A stretch of DNA of 64,000 nt from Chitinophagaceae bacterium (lineage in GTDB: Bacteria; Bacteroidota; Bacteroidia; Chitinophagales; Chitinophagaceae), in assembly GCA_019638615.1 (NCBI GenBank), contig JAHBTL010000015.1:1-64000 (forward strand), read 5' to 3'. Of this stretch, positions 6,498 to 15,661 are shown piece by piece. Numbering within the stretch: the first letter of the stretch is position 1; the number at the start of each line of letters is the position of its first letter. The position numbers and the translations under genes were made by a program. The notes under the pieces were generated by a model. It made no database searches and was not told where the DNA came from. It saw only the letters and a list, made by a program, of their open reading frames with translations.

Positions 6498-7769
6498 TTA
6501 TTTTATTTCCGCAACGCCGAAATAGCTATGCAATACTTCCGGCAGGCGTATACCTGTTTCCGTTTGATTGTTTTCCAACAAGCAGGCAACAATACGCGGC
6601 AGTGCGAGTGAACTCCCATTCAGGGTATGCAGCAGTTGATTCTTACCTTTTTCATCTTTAAACCTGATCTTCGCCCGGTTCGCCTGGAAAGCTTCAAAAT
6701 TGCTGACAGAGCTTACTTCCAGCCAGCGTTCCTGGGCGGCACTGAACACTTCAAAATCGTACGTAAGCGCCGAAGCAAAACCCATATCGCCTCCGCACAG
6801 CTTTAAGATGCGATAGGGAAGCCCGAGACTTTTCACCAGTCCTTCCACATGCTCTACCATTTCTTCCAGCACCTCATAACTTTTTGCAGGATGCACCAAC
6901 TGAACAATCTCTACTTTTTCGAACTGGTGTACCCGGTTCAGTCCACGCACATCTTTGCCAAAGCTGCCGGCTTCGCGCCTGAAGCAGGGGGAATAAGCTG
7001 TCATTTTCACCGGCAGGTTTTCTTCTTTCAGTATCTCATCGCGGTATATATTGGTAACCGGCACTTCCGAAGTGGGTATCAGGTAAAAGTTATCGGCCTC
7101 CATATAATACATCTGCCCTTCTTTATCAGGCAATTGTCCTGTTCCATAGGCAGATGCCTCATTTACCATAAAAGGAGGCAGGTATTCCGTATAGCCCGCG
7201 TTGGTATTATAATCCAGGAAATACTGGATCAATGCACGTTGCAGCTTCGCGCCCTTGCCTTTGTATAAAGGAAAACCGCTGCCGGTGATCTTGGCACCTG
7301 TTTCAAAATCAATAAGGTCGTATTGCTTAATCAGCTCCCAGTGCGGAACGGCGCCCGCCGGCAAAACCGGTTTGTTTCCCCCTTCCCGTACCACTATATT
7401 ATCAGCAGCCGACTTTCCCGCCAGTACTTTATCCGACGGCAGGTTAGGCAGGCGCAGCAGGATCTCATGTATTTTTTTTTCTGTTTCCGCCAGTTGCTGG
7501 TCAAAGCCGGCGGTTTGTTGTTTTAATGCGGTTACCTCCTGTTTTGCTTTCTCCGCTTCTTCCTTTAATCCTTTGCCCATCAGTTGTCCTATGGTTTTGG
7601 ATGCCGCGTTTATTTTTGACTGTATGGTATCAAATTCAAGCTGTATTTTTTTTCGCTGGTCATCCAGCGCTATTACCTCCTCCACCAGGTTCAGTTCGCC
7701 AAAGTTTTTCAGCGCCAATCGCTCCTTCGCCAACGCTGTTTCCTGCCGTATAAAAGCTACCTGTAACAT
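6498..7769 (-). CDS. serS: Seryl-tRNA synthetase
   Basis: A class II aminoacyl-tRNA synthetase of 423 residues that charges tRNA-Ser in the cytoplasm. The N-terminal 110 residues form the long two-helix coiled coil (KERLALKNFGELNLVEEVIAL onward) that grips the tRNA variable arm. The catalytic core carries motif 2 (PCFRREAGSFGKDVRGLNR) and motif 3 (LNGSSLALPRIVACLLENNQ), with the TSEVPVTN loop in between. The open frame reaches 8183, but the ATG at 7769 is chosen. It gives the family length, and a strong Bacteroidota promoter ends just upstream of it. Confidence 0.95.
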   Translation of the reverse strand: MLQVAFIRQETALAKERLALKNFGELNLVEEVIALDDQRKKIQLEFDTIQSKINAASKTIGQLMGKGLKEEAEKAKQEVTALKQQTAGFDQQLAETEKKIHEILLRLPNLPSDKVLAGKSAADNIVVREGGNKPVLPAGAVPHWELIKQYDLIDFETGAKITGSGFPLYKGKGAKLQRALIQYFLDYNTNAGYTEYLPPFMVNEASAYGTGQLPDKEGQMYYMEADNFYLIPTSEVPVTNIYRDEILKEENLPVKMTAYSPCFRREAGSFGKDVRGLNRVHQFEKVEIVQLVHPAKSYEVLEEMVEHVEGLVKSLGLPYRILKLCGGDMGFASALTYDFEVFSAAQERWLEVSSVSNFEAFQANRAKIRFKDEKGKNQLLHTLNGSSLALPRIVACLLENNQTETGIRLPEVLHSYFGVAEIK

Positions 7770-7784
7770 GTAAAAAATTTGCGG

Positions 7785-7814
7785 CAAAGGTAACGGTAAA
7801 AACAGCTTGGCAAA
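7785..7814 (-). promoter_or_regulatory. serS promoter
   Basis: On the minus strand TTTG (7811-7814) is followed after 18 bases by TACCTTTG (7785-7792). This matches the Bacteroidota primary-sigma consensus (TTTG, about 19 bases, TAnnTTTG). Transcription would start near 7779, giving a leader of about ten bases before the serS ATG at 7769. Confidence 0.7.
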
Positions 7815-7934
7815 TACAATGTATATAGTAGAAGTATCACAAATATGTACTTTGATGTGCGATCGCATCAAAACAAGTAGGCAAAGTATGGTAGTGTATG
7901 CACGGCAAAGCCTTTGCTTTCTTAATTTTGCCGG

Positions 7935-8288
7935 ATGAATAACGTAGAAAGCGACCTGCAAACCCGCTGGTGGAATCTGGAGGCTAAACTGGTAGAACGA
8001 TTTGGCAAAAAGCCGGATATGGAAACGATCCTGTTCCTGATAGGCATACAGGAACTGGGTGACATCAGGAATAAATTCACCAAAGAACAAAAGCAGGACC
8101 TGATGCATGTGGCTACCTGCACCCTGTTGGCGCAAAGCGGGTATTATGAACTGGAAGGAGCCGATGAAGATGGCTGGCCGCATTTCAGGCAGGTAAAATC
8201 ATTGCCGGTAATGAACCTGATGGAGCAGGAAAATTTCATGAAAGATCATGTGCTCCTGTATTTCGCCAACAATGGCTTTATGGATTAG
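7935..8288 (+). CDS. Conserved Bacteroidota hypothetical protein
   Basis: A 117-residue soluble, acidic protein starting MNNVESDLQTRWWNLEAKL. It contains ETILFLIGIQELGDIRNKF, HVATCTLLAQSGYYELEGAD and a WPHF motif. I recall single-copy relatives of this size in many Bacteroidota genomes, but no function is established. It is transcribed away from serS, and its last 11 bases overlap the end of the convergent thioredoxin gene. The start is the first ATG, five bases after a TAATTTTG sequence that is too close to serve as its -7 box. Confidence 0.75.
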   Translation: MNNVESDLQTRWWNLEAKLVERFGKKPDMETILFLIGIQELGDIRNKFTKEQKQDLMHVATCTLLAQSGYYELEGADEDGWPHFRQVKSLPVMNLMEQENFMKDHVLLYFANNGFMD

Positions 8289-9417
8289 GCGTTGCAGCGG
8301 TTGGAAGTATTGCTGCCAGCTTTTGATCCAGCGCGTTTTCACGCAGGTTCATCGCTGCTATTTTACCCTCCGGGTCAACCAGTATATTAAAAGGAATACC
8401 TTCAATATTGTACAATTCCACCACACTGCTGTTCCACTCTTTCAGATCGCTTACCTGTTGCCAGCTCAGCCCGTCTTTTTGTATAGCGTTCAGCCAGGCG
8501 TCCCTGTCTTTGTCGAGAGATACACCAAGTATGGTGAAATTCCTTTCTTTATATTTGTTATAAGCAGCTACCACGTGGGGGTTCTCCTTTCTGCAGGGGC
8601 CGCACCAGCTTGCCCAAAAATCAACGAGCACATATTTTCCCTCAAGCGACCGGAGCGAAATGGATTGTCCGCTGGCATCGGGCAGTGAAAAATCCGGCGC
8701 CATTTTTCCAACCGATAATTCCCTGCTTTGCCTAACGATCATTGCAAGATAGTCGGTACTGATCTTTTTTACCGCTTCATCACCCGGGAAACGCTGTGCC
8801 AGCCGGGTGATCACCGGCTTCAGTATTGTTGAATCAGCATCCTGCTGCCGCAGGATGCCGACGGCAAACAAAGCTACGGAAGCGCTTTGCGCGGTATCGG
8901 CATATTGGGCAATCCATTCCGTATATTTTTTCTTTGCCGCATCCAGTGCTGCCTGCTGAATATTTTTCAGGCTGTCGCTCAATCCCGGAGCGGATACATT
9001 TTGTTGTAAAGAATCTTCGTCCGAAAGATACCCGTTGATGGTAACCAGTAATTTTTTTAAAGAAGAAGATCCCGGAGAACTCACGGTATAGGCAGGAAAA
9101 TTGTCCCAGTCAACAGCAATGTCCACCTGCTTTGCGTCATTCGTAAACAAGAGAAATCGGTTTTCTTTTTCGAACTGTATACGGTAGATGGCCGGTTCGC
9201 CCATCGCTGTTTCATAATGCAGCGATGAGTTACCCGGGGCTGCCTGCGCGGTATCGAGCATAACAGGCGATGAGCCGTACTCCTTTACTACCAGCGATAC
9301 GACCTGTTGTTGAGGATTATTGGTAATCCGGATATTCACCCGCATGGTTTCCTGCTTTTGGTTACAGGCCACCAGCAATACAACTGCTGATAATGCCAAC
9401 ACAATACTGCCTTTCAT
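8278..9417 (-). CDS. TlpA/ResA-type thioredoxin lipoprotein with DUF4369-like N-terminus
   Basis: A 379-residue envelope protein. The signal peptide ends in the lipobox VLLVAC (Cys19). Residues 25-130 form a beta-rich domain like DUF4369. Residues 235-375 are a thioredoxin fold of the TlpA/ResA group: GKMAPDFSLPDASG, then VDFWASWCGPCRKENP with the redox pair Cys272 and Cys275, then a cis-proline in GIPFNILVDPEG. Such proteins reduce periplasmic disulfides, often in cytochrome c maturation, but the client here is unknown. The gene is alone on its strand, with repeat DNA upstream. Confidence 0.88.
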   Translation of the reverse strand: MKGSIVLALSAVVLLVACNQKQETMRVNIRITNNPQQQVVSLVVKEYGSSPVMLDTAQAAPGNSSLHYETAMGEPAIYRIQFEKENRFLLFTNDAKQVDIAVDWDNFPAYTVSSPGSSSLKKLLVTINGYLSDEDSLQQNVSAPGLSDSLKNIQQAALDAAKKKYTEWIAQYADTAQSASVALFAVGILRQQDADSTILKPVITRLAQRFPGDEAVKKISTDYLAMIVRQSRELSVGKMAPDFSLPDASGQSISLRSLEGKYVLVDFWASWCGPCRKENPHVVAAYNKYKERNFTILGVSLDKDRDAWLNAIQKDGLSWQQVSDLKEWNSSVVELYNIEGIPFNILVDPEGKIAAMNLRENALDQKLAAILPTAATPNP

Positions 9418-9469
9418 ACAAATAATAACAATTTTCAGGCTGCAAGATATTCAACATTCAACAATTTTT

Positions 9470-9523
9470 TTGCCGCAGATGCGCTGATTAAATCTGCATA
9501 TCTGCGGCGGACAGGTTTGCGGA
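9470..9523. repeat. Repeat family 3, copy 1
   Basis: TTGCCGCAGAT starts the element and AATCTGCATATCTGCGGCGG plus ACAGGTTTGCGG ends it; GCCGCAGAT and ATCTGCGGC form a stem. A second copy in the same orientation lies at 10690-10742, on the other side of the PDZ gene. Confidence 0.75.
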
Positions 9524-9535
9524 GTTTTTCTACTT

Positions 9536-10558
9536 TTACAGATCGGTTGTTTTCAGCTTTTTGGGAATTTTTACATTGATCTCTACCGGGGCGCCGTCGC
9601 GCAATACCTTCACGGGGTAAGCGGATTTATCTTTCAGCTCTGCTATTTTCTCTTTTGCTTCGTCAGCACTTTTAATGTCTTTACCATCTATCGAAGTAAT
9701 GATATCATCTTTTTTGATTCCCGATTTTTCGGCTGCGGAGGCTTCCTGAACGTCTAATACTTTCACTCCGTTTCCTTCTTCCGTATCCTGTATGCGGATG
9801 CCCAGTTTAGGTTTGGCGTCCCATTCAAAAGGAGAACGGAACCTGAATTCTTTCATCATATCTTCATTAAATTCCGGCGCCTCAAAACGAAAATTTTTCG
9901 AAAAGCTTTGCTTACGCTCGCCGAGCTTCACTTTTACTTTGCGTTCTTTTTTATCGCGCAGGTAAACGATCTCGGTTTCATCACCCGGGTTTAATGCTTC
10001 TATGGTTTCCGATAAAGCGGCAGGATCAGCAATGGTTTTACCACCTGCTTTGGTAATAATATCTCCTTTCTGCAAGCCGGCTTTTTCGGCAGGACTGCCC
10101 TTCACCACTTCGCTGATTTTAGCGCCTTTTTCATCCTTTTCGGTATACACACCCAGCATGGCTTTGGGTTCGCTGTTCATGAAAATCTCATTTTCGCCCG
10201 GGCCGGCAAATACCCTTACTTTGGCAGGCGCGGGAGGAACAGCCCATGCGAAAGGCATCGCGGGCGCCACCGGCGCCACAATATCTACTTCAGGTGCAAT
10301 GCTCACTATCCCTGGTGCAGGCAAACTTCTTTTTTTAATAATGATGTTTTCATTGTCCAGCTCCGTTATCGGCTTGCCGTTAACTGTTACCTTGTCTCCA
10401 TCGATCACAATGGTGGTTTTTTCGTCGCTGCCGGCTTTCTTTTTAATGATGATTTCCTCTTTGGGAGATTGCTTTTGAGCAAAGCTTTCCTGCTGTATCA
10501 GCAGCGTTGCCGGAGCCAGCAACAAGGCTGCAGTTAACCTGTAAAATGATGTATACAT
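9536..10558 (-). CDS. Secreted protein with two PDZ domains
   Basis: A 340-residue protein with a signal peptide (LLAPATLLIQQESFAQ). The first PDZ domain, about residues 130-215, contains MLGVYTEKDEKGAKISEVV and SPAEKAGLQKGDIITKAGG. The second, about 250-335, contains LGIRIQDTEEGNGVKVLDV and SAAEKSGIKKDDIITSIDG. No trypsin-like protease domain is present, unlike DegP/HtrA, so it is a PDZ adaptor or a degenerate family member rather than a protease. The region between signal and first PDZ is proline/alanine-rich. A promoter lies upstream at 10595-10625. A periplasmic role in protein quality control is a reasonable guess only. Confidence 0.85.
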   Translation of the reverse strand: MYTSFYRLTAALLLAPATLLIQQESFAQKQSPKEEIIIKKKAGSDEKTTIVIDGDKVTVNGKPITELDNENIIIKKRSLPAPGIVSIAPEVDIVAPVAPAMPFAWAVPPAPAKVRVFAGPGENEIFMNSEPKAMLGVYTEKDEKGAKISEVVKGSPAEKAGLQKGDIITKAGGKTIADPAALSETIEALNPGDETEIVYLRDKKERKVKVKLGERKQSFSKNFRFEAPEFNEDMMKEFRFRSPFEWDAKPKLGIRIQDTEEGNGVKVLDVQEASAAEKSGIKKDDIITSIDGKDIKSADEAKEKIAELKDKSAYPVKVLRDGAPVEINVKIPKKLKTTDL

Positions 10559-10594
10559 ATCAACACTTTTTTAAGTACGAAAAATTTAGTAGAT

Positions 10595-10625
10595 CAAAAG
10601 TAATAGATTTTTCTGAAATACGAAA
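10595..10625 (-). promoter_or_regulatory. Promoter of the PDZ gene
   Basis: On the minus strand TACTTTTG (10595-10602) is a perfect -7 box. Nineteen bases upstream is TTTC (10622-10625), one base off the TTTG -33 box. The leader to the ATG would be about 30 bases. Confidence 0.5.
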
Positions 10626-10689
10626 CATTTCGGAAATGTTAAAAAGCAGGATGAATGCACCCTGCTATTATTGTATGCCCACTTGGAAA

Positions 10690-10742
10690 TTGCCGCAGAT
10701 CCTCAAATTTAATCTGCGCATCTGCGGCGGACAGGTTTGCGG
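10690..10742. repeat. Repeat family 3, copy 2
   Basis: It has the same start (TTGCCGCAGAT) and the same end (ATCTGCGGCGG, ACAGGTTTGCGG) as the copy at 9470-9523, with an altered loop (CCTCAAATTTAA). The two copies bracket the PDZ gene in direct orientation. Confidence 0.75.
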
Positions 10743-10773
10743 GATGTACCGCGGGAGTTAATATTCGGTTTAA

Positions 10774-11271
10774 TTAAAATTTGAGCTCATCAGCGCTGGG
10801 TCCGTAACTGCCCGGAATAGGAATATTCAGCAACCGGAGAAACACGCCCATTTGCGCCCTGTGATGAACAATCTGCGAAAAGCTCATCCGGATGGTTTCA
10901 CCCTTTGTATTATCAGCATAAATTTCATCGCCGTTGCGCAATACCCATCTTCCTTCCAACTGGTCATCGGTTGCCTTTTCCAGTTCTGACCTGCCCTCCT
11001 GTAGAGATTTTTCAAAAAACGCCATCAGGTCTTTTGTATTATAGATTTTTACCGGGTTGTAAGGGGTAGTGGCAAAATCCAGCCCATCGGTAGTAAGCGC
11101 CATCGCAACCCAGGTGGGTAATTCCGCAATATGGGTAGCCAGTTGACTGATCGTCATGCTTTTTTCATGGGGCTTCCAGTCGTACTTATCGTCCGGTATG
11201 CGCTGTAACATTTTGTGCGTTGTAATGGCTTCGGCATCCATTTCTTTCAGGAGCATTTTAATCATTGACAT
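10774..11271 (-). CDS. DinB/YfiT-family protein
   Basis: A four-helix-bundle protein of about 165 residues. The likely metal-binding histidines are in SQLATHIAELP and in SQIVHHRAQMGVFLRLL, the usual DinB spacing. Family members are often metal-dependent thiol S-transferases (bacillithiol or mycothiol type) or DNA-damage-inducible proteins; the substrate here is unknown. The frame can be opened to 11298 with the prefix MCYQTKTTT, but the ATG at 11271 (MSMIKMLLKEMD) matches the family start. It stands alone, with a 247-base gap upstream shared with the divergent cytochrome gene. No clear promoter was found in that gap. Confidence 0.85.
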   Translation of the reverse strand: MSMIKMLLKEMDAEAITTHKMLQRIPDDKYDWKPHEKSMTISQLATHIAELPTWVAMALTTDGLDFATTPYNPVKIYNTKDLMAFFEKSLQEGRSELEKATDDQLEGRWVLRNGDEIYADNTKGETIRMSFSQIVHHRAQMGVFLRLLNIPIPGSYGPSADELKF

Positions 11272-11518
11272 AGTTGTAGTTTTTGTTTGATAGCACAAAG
11301 AAAGTGTTGCCTGCTGTCAACCCTATGGCAGTCACACATCGCGGTATAGAAATATTTTTAAACTTTTATGGATTCGTAATATAAAAGAACTTTTTTTGTT
11401 AAATCTTCCGGCGTTAAAGGATTGTACAGGATAGCGCTATTCAACAATTTGGTTAAATTGCCACTTCCATTTTTTCACGCCCTGAAAGGCTTATCAATAA
11501 AAAAATAACAGCGAAACG

Positions 11519-13951
11519 ATGCTTCTATATAGCCGCTTTTTTGTTACTCTGACGGCAGTCCTTTGGGCGACATTGCCTGCAGTTGCCCAAACCACGGAAA
11601 ATTCTTCTGAAAGCAGCTTCTGGTTATGGGCTTTCCTGGGGCGGCTTCACCCTATGATCGTGCATTTTCCGATAGGGCTGTTATGCGTGGCGCTGATCAT
11701 GGAGCTGATTGCCTGGAAAAGAAAGAAGAGCTTTTATCCGGCCATACAAACGATGGTGGTAATTGGAGCTGTTTCAGCCTTGCTTTCGGTAGTGTTCGGC
11801 CTGCTGCTTTCAAAAACCGAAGAATACGGGGGCGACCTGCTGACCCTGCACCAATGGACGGGAATCGCTACGATGATCTTTGCCGGCATTACGGCATATG
11901 CCTATTATAAAAAATCGAGGCAGCTGCAAAAATTCTTACTTACCGCAACAGTTATAGGGGTAACTGTTGCCGGGCATTACGGCGCTTCGCTTACTCACGG
12001 CGAAGATTATCTCACCAGTGTACTGCCTTCAAAAGAAAATACAAACCCCGAAGGAGCAGGCACCACCCCATTTACACTCGCCGCCCACAAAGGCCCGTTA
12101 AACGAAGAACAGATCCAGGAATTGAACCTGCAGGTTCGTACCATACTGGCGCACAATTGCAACAGTTGTCATGGTGCGGCCAAAGTAAAAGGCGGGCTCC
12201 GGCTCGATTCGAAAGTATTTATTGAGAAAGGCGGGGAAAATGGACCTGCCCTTCAGCCCGGACATCCTGAAAACAGCGAACTGATGCGACGCATACTGTT
12301 GCCGCGGAATCACAAAGAAGCAATGCCGGCTAAAGGGAAGGGGTTGACCAAAGAAGAGATTGCCATACTGGATTATTGGATTAAACAGGGCGCCCCCTGG
12401 CCAAACGGCGAGCTGAAAAGCCTGTACCGGGTTGCTGAACTGGCCCCCCGCATGCCCGAAATCCCTGCTGCCAGCGGAGATATCATTTTACCTATCGACA
12501 GGTTTGTGAACGTATACTTCGAAAAAAATAAAATTAAATGGGCAAAACCGGTTGATGACCGCATCTACATTCGTCGTGTATACCTCGACGTTACAGGCTT
12601 ACTTCCCTCTGCTGATGCGGTGGATGGATTTGTAAAAGATACCGACCCCGGCAAACGCGAGAAATTAGTATCGGCTCTGCTAAGCCGTAATCAGGAGTAT
12701 GCGCAACACTGGCTCACCTTCTGGAACGATGCGCTGAGGAACGATTATACAGGAACCGGTTACATTACCGGGGGAAGATCAGATATTACAAAATGGCTGT
12801 ATGAAGCGCTTGATAACAATAAGCCGTACAATGAATTTGTAAAAGAACTGATCAGTCCTTCCAAAGAATCGAGAGGATTCATACGCGGCATTGAATGGAG
12901 GGGAGATGTAAACTCCAGCCAGCGTACGGAAATGCAGGCAGCGCAAAATGTATCGCAGGTATTTTTAGGATTAAATCTTAAATGCGCTTCGTGTCACGAC
13001 AGCTTTATTAACGACTGGAAGCTTGCAGACGCGTATGCCTTCGCCAATATTTTCAGCGATACAACGCTTGAAATTAACCGCTGCGATAAGCCCACGGGCG
13101 AGATAGCAGGCAGAAGGATCCTGTACAAAGAGCTTGGAACAATAGACCCCGAAGCGCCTACGGCAGAAAGACTGAAGCAGTTGGCGGATTACCTGGTGCA
13201 GCCTAAAGACGGAAGATTATACCGCACCCTGGTGAACAGGGTATGGGCCCAGTTGATGGGGCGCGGCATTGTAGAACCTGTAGACGTGATGGACAATGCT
13301 CCCTGGAGCCAGGATTTGCTGGACTGGATGGCATCTGACTTTGTTGCGAACGGAAGCGATATTAAAAGGCTGATCTATACTATCCTTACTTCGAGAACAT
13401 ATCAATTGCCTTCATCCGGAGTAAAGGAACCGGAAGAGATTGTTGCACCTGATTATGTATTCAACGGTATGTTGCGGAGAAGAATGACTGCGGAACAGTT
13501 TTCGGATGCAGTAAGCAAAGCCATATCGCCGGTGTATGGCGATAGCGCCGTAGTGTATAAATTATTACCTGAAGAGATTAAAGCATCGCTTCCTTTTGCC
13601 AGGGCGTCGGTAGTTAAAAATGATCCTTTTCTTACTGCTTTGGGACGTCCCAATCGCGAAACCGTATCTACCAGCCGCTCTTCGCAGGCTAATTTGCTGC
13701 AGGCGCTGGAATTAACCAACGGAACCCTGTTTAACGAAGCAATAAAACGCGGAGCATCGGAGTGGGTCATCAGGTATCCGCAAACGGATACCATGGTGAA
13801 GGAAATTTACAGGAGCACTTTAGGGCGGCTGCCGCAATCGGGAGAAGAGGCTGTAGCTAAAAAAATGTTGGGAGATAAACCAACCGAAGCGGCGGTGCAG
13901 GATTTTATGTGGGCTATGACATTACACCCGGAGTTTCAACTGATTTATTAG
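11519..13951 (+). CDS. Membrane c-type cytochrome with DUF1549/DUF1553 domains (planctomycete-type)
   Basis: An 810-residue membrane-anchored protein. A signal peptide (ends LPAVAQ) is followed by a DUF2231-like block of four membrane helices (residues about 40-160, starting RLHPMIVHFPIGLLCVALI). A cytochrome c domain has the haem motif CNSCH at 214-218 and ends LDYWIKQGAPWPNGEL. DUF1549 (about 325-510) includes a second CxxCH, CASCH at 489-493, and DUF1553 (about 560-800) follows. This architecture is best known from planctomycetes but occurs in Bacteroidota. The biochemical function is not settled; oxidative carbohydrate or sulfated-glycan breakdown has been proposed for relatives. The next gene, a DUF1501 protein 36 bases on, is its standard partner. 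Confidence 0.88.
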   Translation: MLLYSRFFVTLTAVLWATLPAVAQTTENSSESSFWLWAFLGRLHPMIVHFPIGLLCVALIMELIAWKRKKSFYPAIQTMVVIGAVSALLSVVFGLLLSKTEEYGGDLLTLHQWTGIATMIFAGITAYAYYKKSRQLQKFLLTATVIGVTVAGHYGASLTHGEDYLTSVLPSKENTNPEGAGTTPFTLAAHKGPLNEEQIQELNLQVRTILAHNCNSCHGAAKVKGGLRLDSKVFIEKGGENGPALQPGHPENSELMRRILLPRNHKEAMPAKGKGLTKEEIAILDYWIKQGAPWPNGELKSLYRVAELAPRMPEIPAASGDIILPIDRFVNVYFEKNKIKWAKPVDDRIYIRRVYLDVTGLLPSADAVDGFVKDTDPGKREKLVSALLSRNQEYAQHWLTFWNDALRNDYTGTGYITGGRSDITKWLYEALDNNKPYNEFVKELISPSKESRGFIRGIEWRGDVNSSQRTEMQAAQNVSQVFLGLNLKCASCHDSFINDWKLADAYAFANIFSDTTLEINRCDKPTGEIAGRRILYKELGTIDPEAPTAERLKQLADYLVQPKDGRLYRTLVNRVWAQLMGRGIVEPVDVMDNAPWSQDLLDWMASDFVANGSDIKRLIYTILTSRTYQLPSSGVKEPEEIVAPDYVFNGMLRRRMTAEQFSDAVSKAISPVYGDSAVVYKLLPEEIKASLPFARASVVKNDPFLTALGRPNRETVSTSRSSQANLLQALELTNGTLFNEAIKRGASEWVIRYPQTDTMVKEIYRSTLGRLPQSGEEAVAKKMLGDKPTEAAVQDFMWAMTLHPEFQLIY

Positions 13952-13987
13952 AAGGATGTACCTTTAACAAACAATAAAAAAATACGG

Positions 13988-15427
13988 ATGAAACGTAACT
14001 GGAACAGAAGAGAGTTTATCAGGCAGACAGGCGCTTCCATGCTTGCTGCCATGGCTGCCGGCGCGCCGGTTGCCAGTATGTTGAATGGTTGCGGTAAACC
14101 TGCAAAAGCAGGCGGCAACGCCTCTGCCGATACGGTAATATTATTGTGGATGGCCGGGGGAATGGCACATACTGAAACTTTCGATCCCAAACGATATACT
14201 CCTTATGAAAAGGACATGGAAGGCAACCGCGTGTTGAGTACTTTTCAATCGCTTCCCACTAAGCTGGACGGTATCCATTTTTCCGAAGGCTTGCAGTCTA
14301 TAGGCGATGTAATGGATAAAGGAACACTGATACGCTCCTACGTAGCCGCCGACCTGGGGCATATATTGCATTCAAGGCATCAGTATCACTGGCATACCTG
14401 CTACGAGCCACCACAAACGGTAGCAGCCCCGCATATTGGCTCGTGGATTGCAAAAGAGCTGGGTCCCAAGAACCCGGTAATCCCCGCTTTTATAGATATA
14501 GGGCAACGGTTTACCGTAGGTGAAGCCGAAGAGTTGAAAGCGTTTCATACAGCGGGTTTTTTAGGAAATGAGTTCGGTCCGTTCTTTATACCGGATCCAA
14601 GCCAGGGACTTGAAAGCGTTCGCCCGCCCGTAGGTATGGATAGCAAACGTTTTGAAAAAAGAAACCAGTTATACAACGAGTTGATCGGCAAAAGCCCTAT
14701 GGGCGAATTTGGAAGCGATTACCAGAAGGAGTCATTGCGCCGTTCTATGGAGCAGGCATACATGCTCCTGAACTCTCCCGAAGCAAAAGCATTTGATCTG
14801 AGCCAGGAACCCAAAGAAATTTACGATATCTACAATACAGGGCGTTTTGGACTGGGCTGCCTGATGGCAAGAAGACTTACTGAACAGGGAGCGCGCTTTA
14901 TCAGTGTAACTACCGAATACGAACCGTTCATGGGCTTTGATACACATGAAAACGGGCATACCCGCATGGTGGGCATGAAAAAAATGATTGACGGGCCCGT
15001 AGCGCAACTAATAAAAGACCTGGATAAAACAGGCAGGCTTGATCGTACGCTGATTATACTTGCCAGCGAATTCAGCCGCGATATGATGGTAGAAGGTCGT
15101 CCGGATGCCACGGTAAAAGAGCAGGTAAACCAGCCTGATATTCTTTCGGATATGAAGTTCTATGGCATGCACCGCCATTTTACGGATGGTTGTTCCATAC
15201 TCATGTTTGGCGGAGGCATTAAAAGAGGATATGTATATGGCAAAACTGCGGATGAACGTCCCTGTAAGTCTATTGAAAACCCCGTAAAGATCGACCAGAT
15301 ACATCAAACCATTTATCATGCGCTGGGCATACCGGAAGAGACACAATACGAAATAGAAGCGCGGCCATTTTATACCACGCCCGATGGAAAGGGCAAGCCT
15401 GTTATGGATCTGCTTATTAAAGCTTAG
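13988..15427 (+). CDS. DUF1501 protein, Tat-exported
   Basis: A 479-residue protein. The N-terminus has a twin-arginine signal (NRREFIRQTGASMLAAMAA), possibly followed by lipidation at the cysteine in LNGCGK. The body is of the DUF1501 family, related to the alkaline phosphatase/sulfatase fold: WMAGGMAHTETFDPKRYTPY, the central TEYEPFMGFDTHENGHTRM with its H-E-N-G-H residues, and ASEFSRDMM. Genes of this type follow DUF1549/DUF1553 cytochromes in planctomycetes and Bacteroidota, and the two products presumably work together in the periplasm. Substrate unknown. Export through Tat suggests folding with a cofactor in the cytoplasm. Confidence 0.88.
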   Translation: MKRNWNRREFIRQTGASMLAAMAAGAPVASMLNGCGKPAKAGGNASADTVILLWMAGGMAHTETFDPKRYTPYEKDMEGNRVLSTFQSLPTKLDGIHFSEGLQSIGDVMDKGTLIRSYVAADLGHILHSRHQYHWHTCYEPPQTVAAPHIGSWIAKELGPKNPVIPAFIDIGQRFTVGEAEELKAFHTAGFLGNEFGPFFIPDPSQGLESVRPPVGMDSKRFEKRNQLYNELIGKSPMGEFGSDYQKESLRRSMEQAYMLLNSPEAKAFDLSQEPKEIYDIYNTGRFGLGCLMARRLTEQGARFISVTTEYEPFMGFDTHENGHTRMVGMKKMIDGPVAQLIKDLDKTGRLDRTLIILASEFSRDMMVEGRPDATVKEQVNQPDILSDMKFYGMHRHFTDGCSILMFGGGIKRGYVYGKTADERPCKSIENPVKIDQIHQTIYHALGIPEETQYEIEARPFYTTPDGKGKPVMDLLIKA

Positions 15428-15661
15428 CGCTGTTGACCCGCAGGTGAAATCCGGAAAGAACGTATGCTGAAAAAGCAATTTGAAAATTGCACAAGATTCC
15501 TGTTGCCCAAAGACAAAGTCTCTATTAACTATTAATCCAATATGTTCATCCTGTACTGTTCGCTCAACTTGGTATGATAATTGGCGTAGCACGCAGTATA
15601 TTTTTCTAGTTTACAGCATTATCCGATATTTCACCAGAACAATTAATCTGATTCCATTGTT

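Noticed and set aside
7923..7930. TAATTTTG before the gene at 7935
   Set aside because: It matches a -7 box but lies 5 bases before the ATG, so transcription would start inside the coding region; no -33 box at the right distance.
6498..8183. Extended serS frame of 561 residues
   Set aside because: The first 138 residues are unlike any SerRS, and the promoter at 7785-7814 lies inside the extension. The ATG at 7769 gives the standard 423-residue enzyme.
15008..15592. 194-residue minus-strand frame opposite the DUF1501 gene end
   Set aside because: It runs antisense through the conserved 3' end of the DUF1501 gene and has no plausible protein features.
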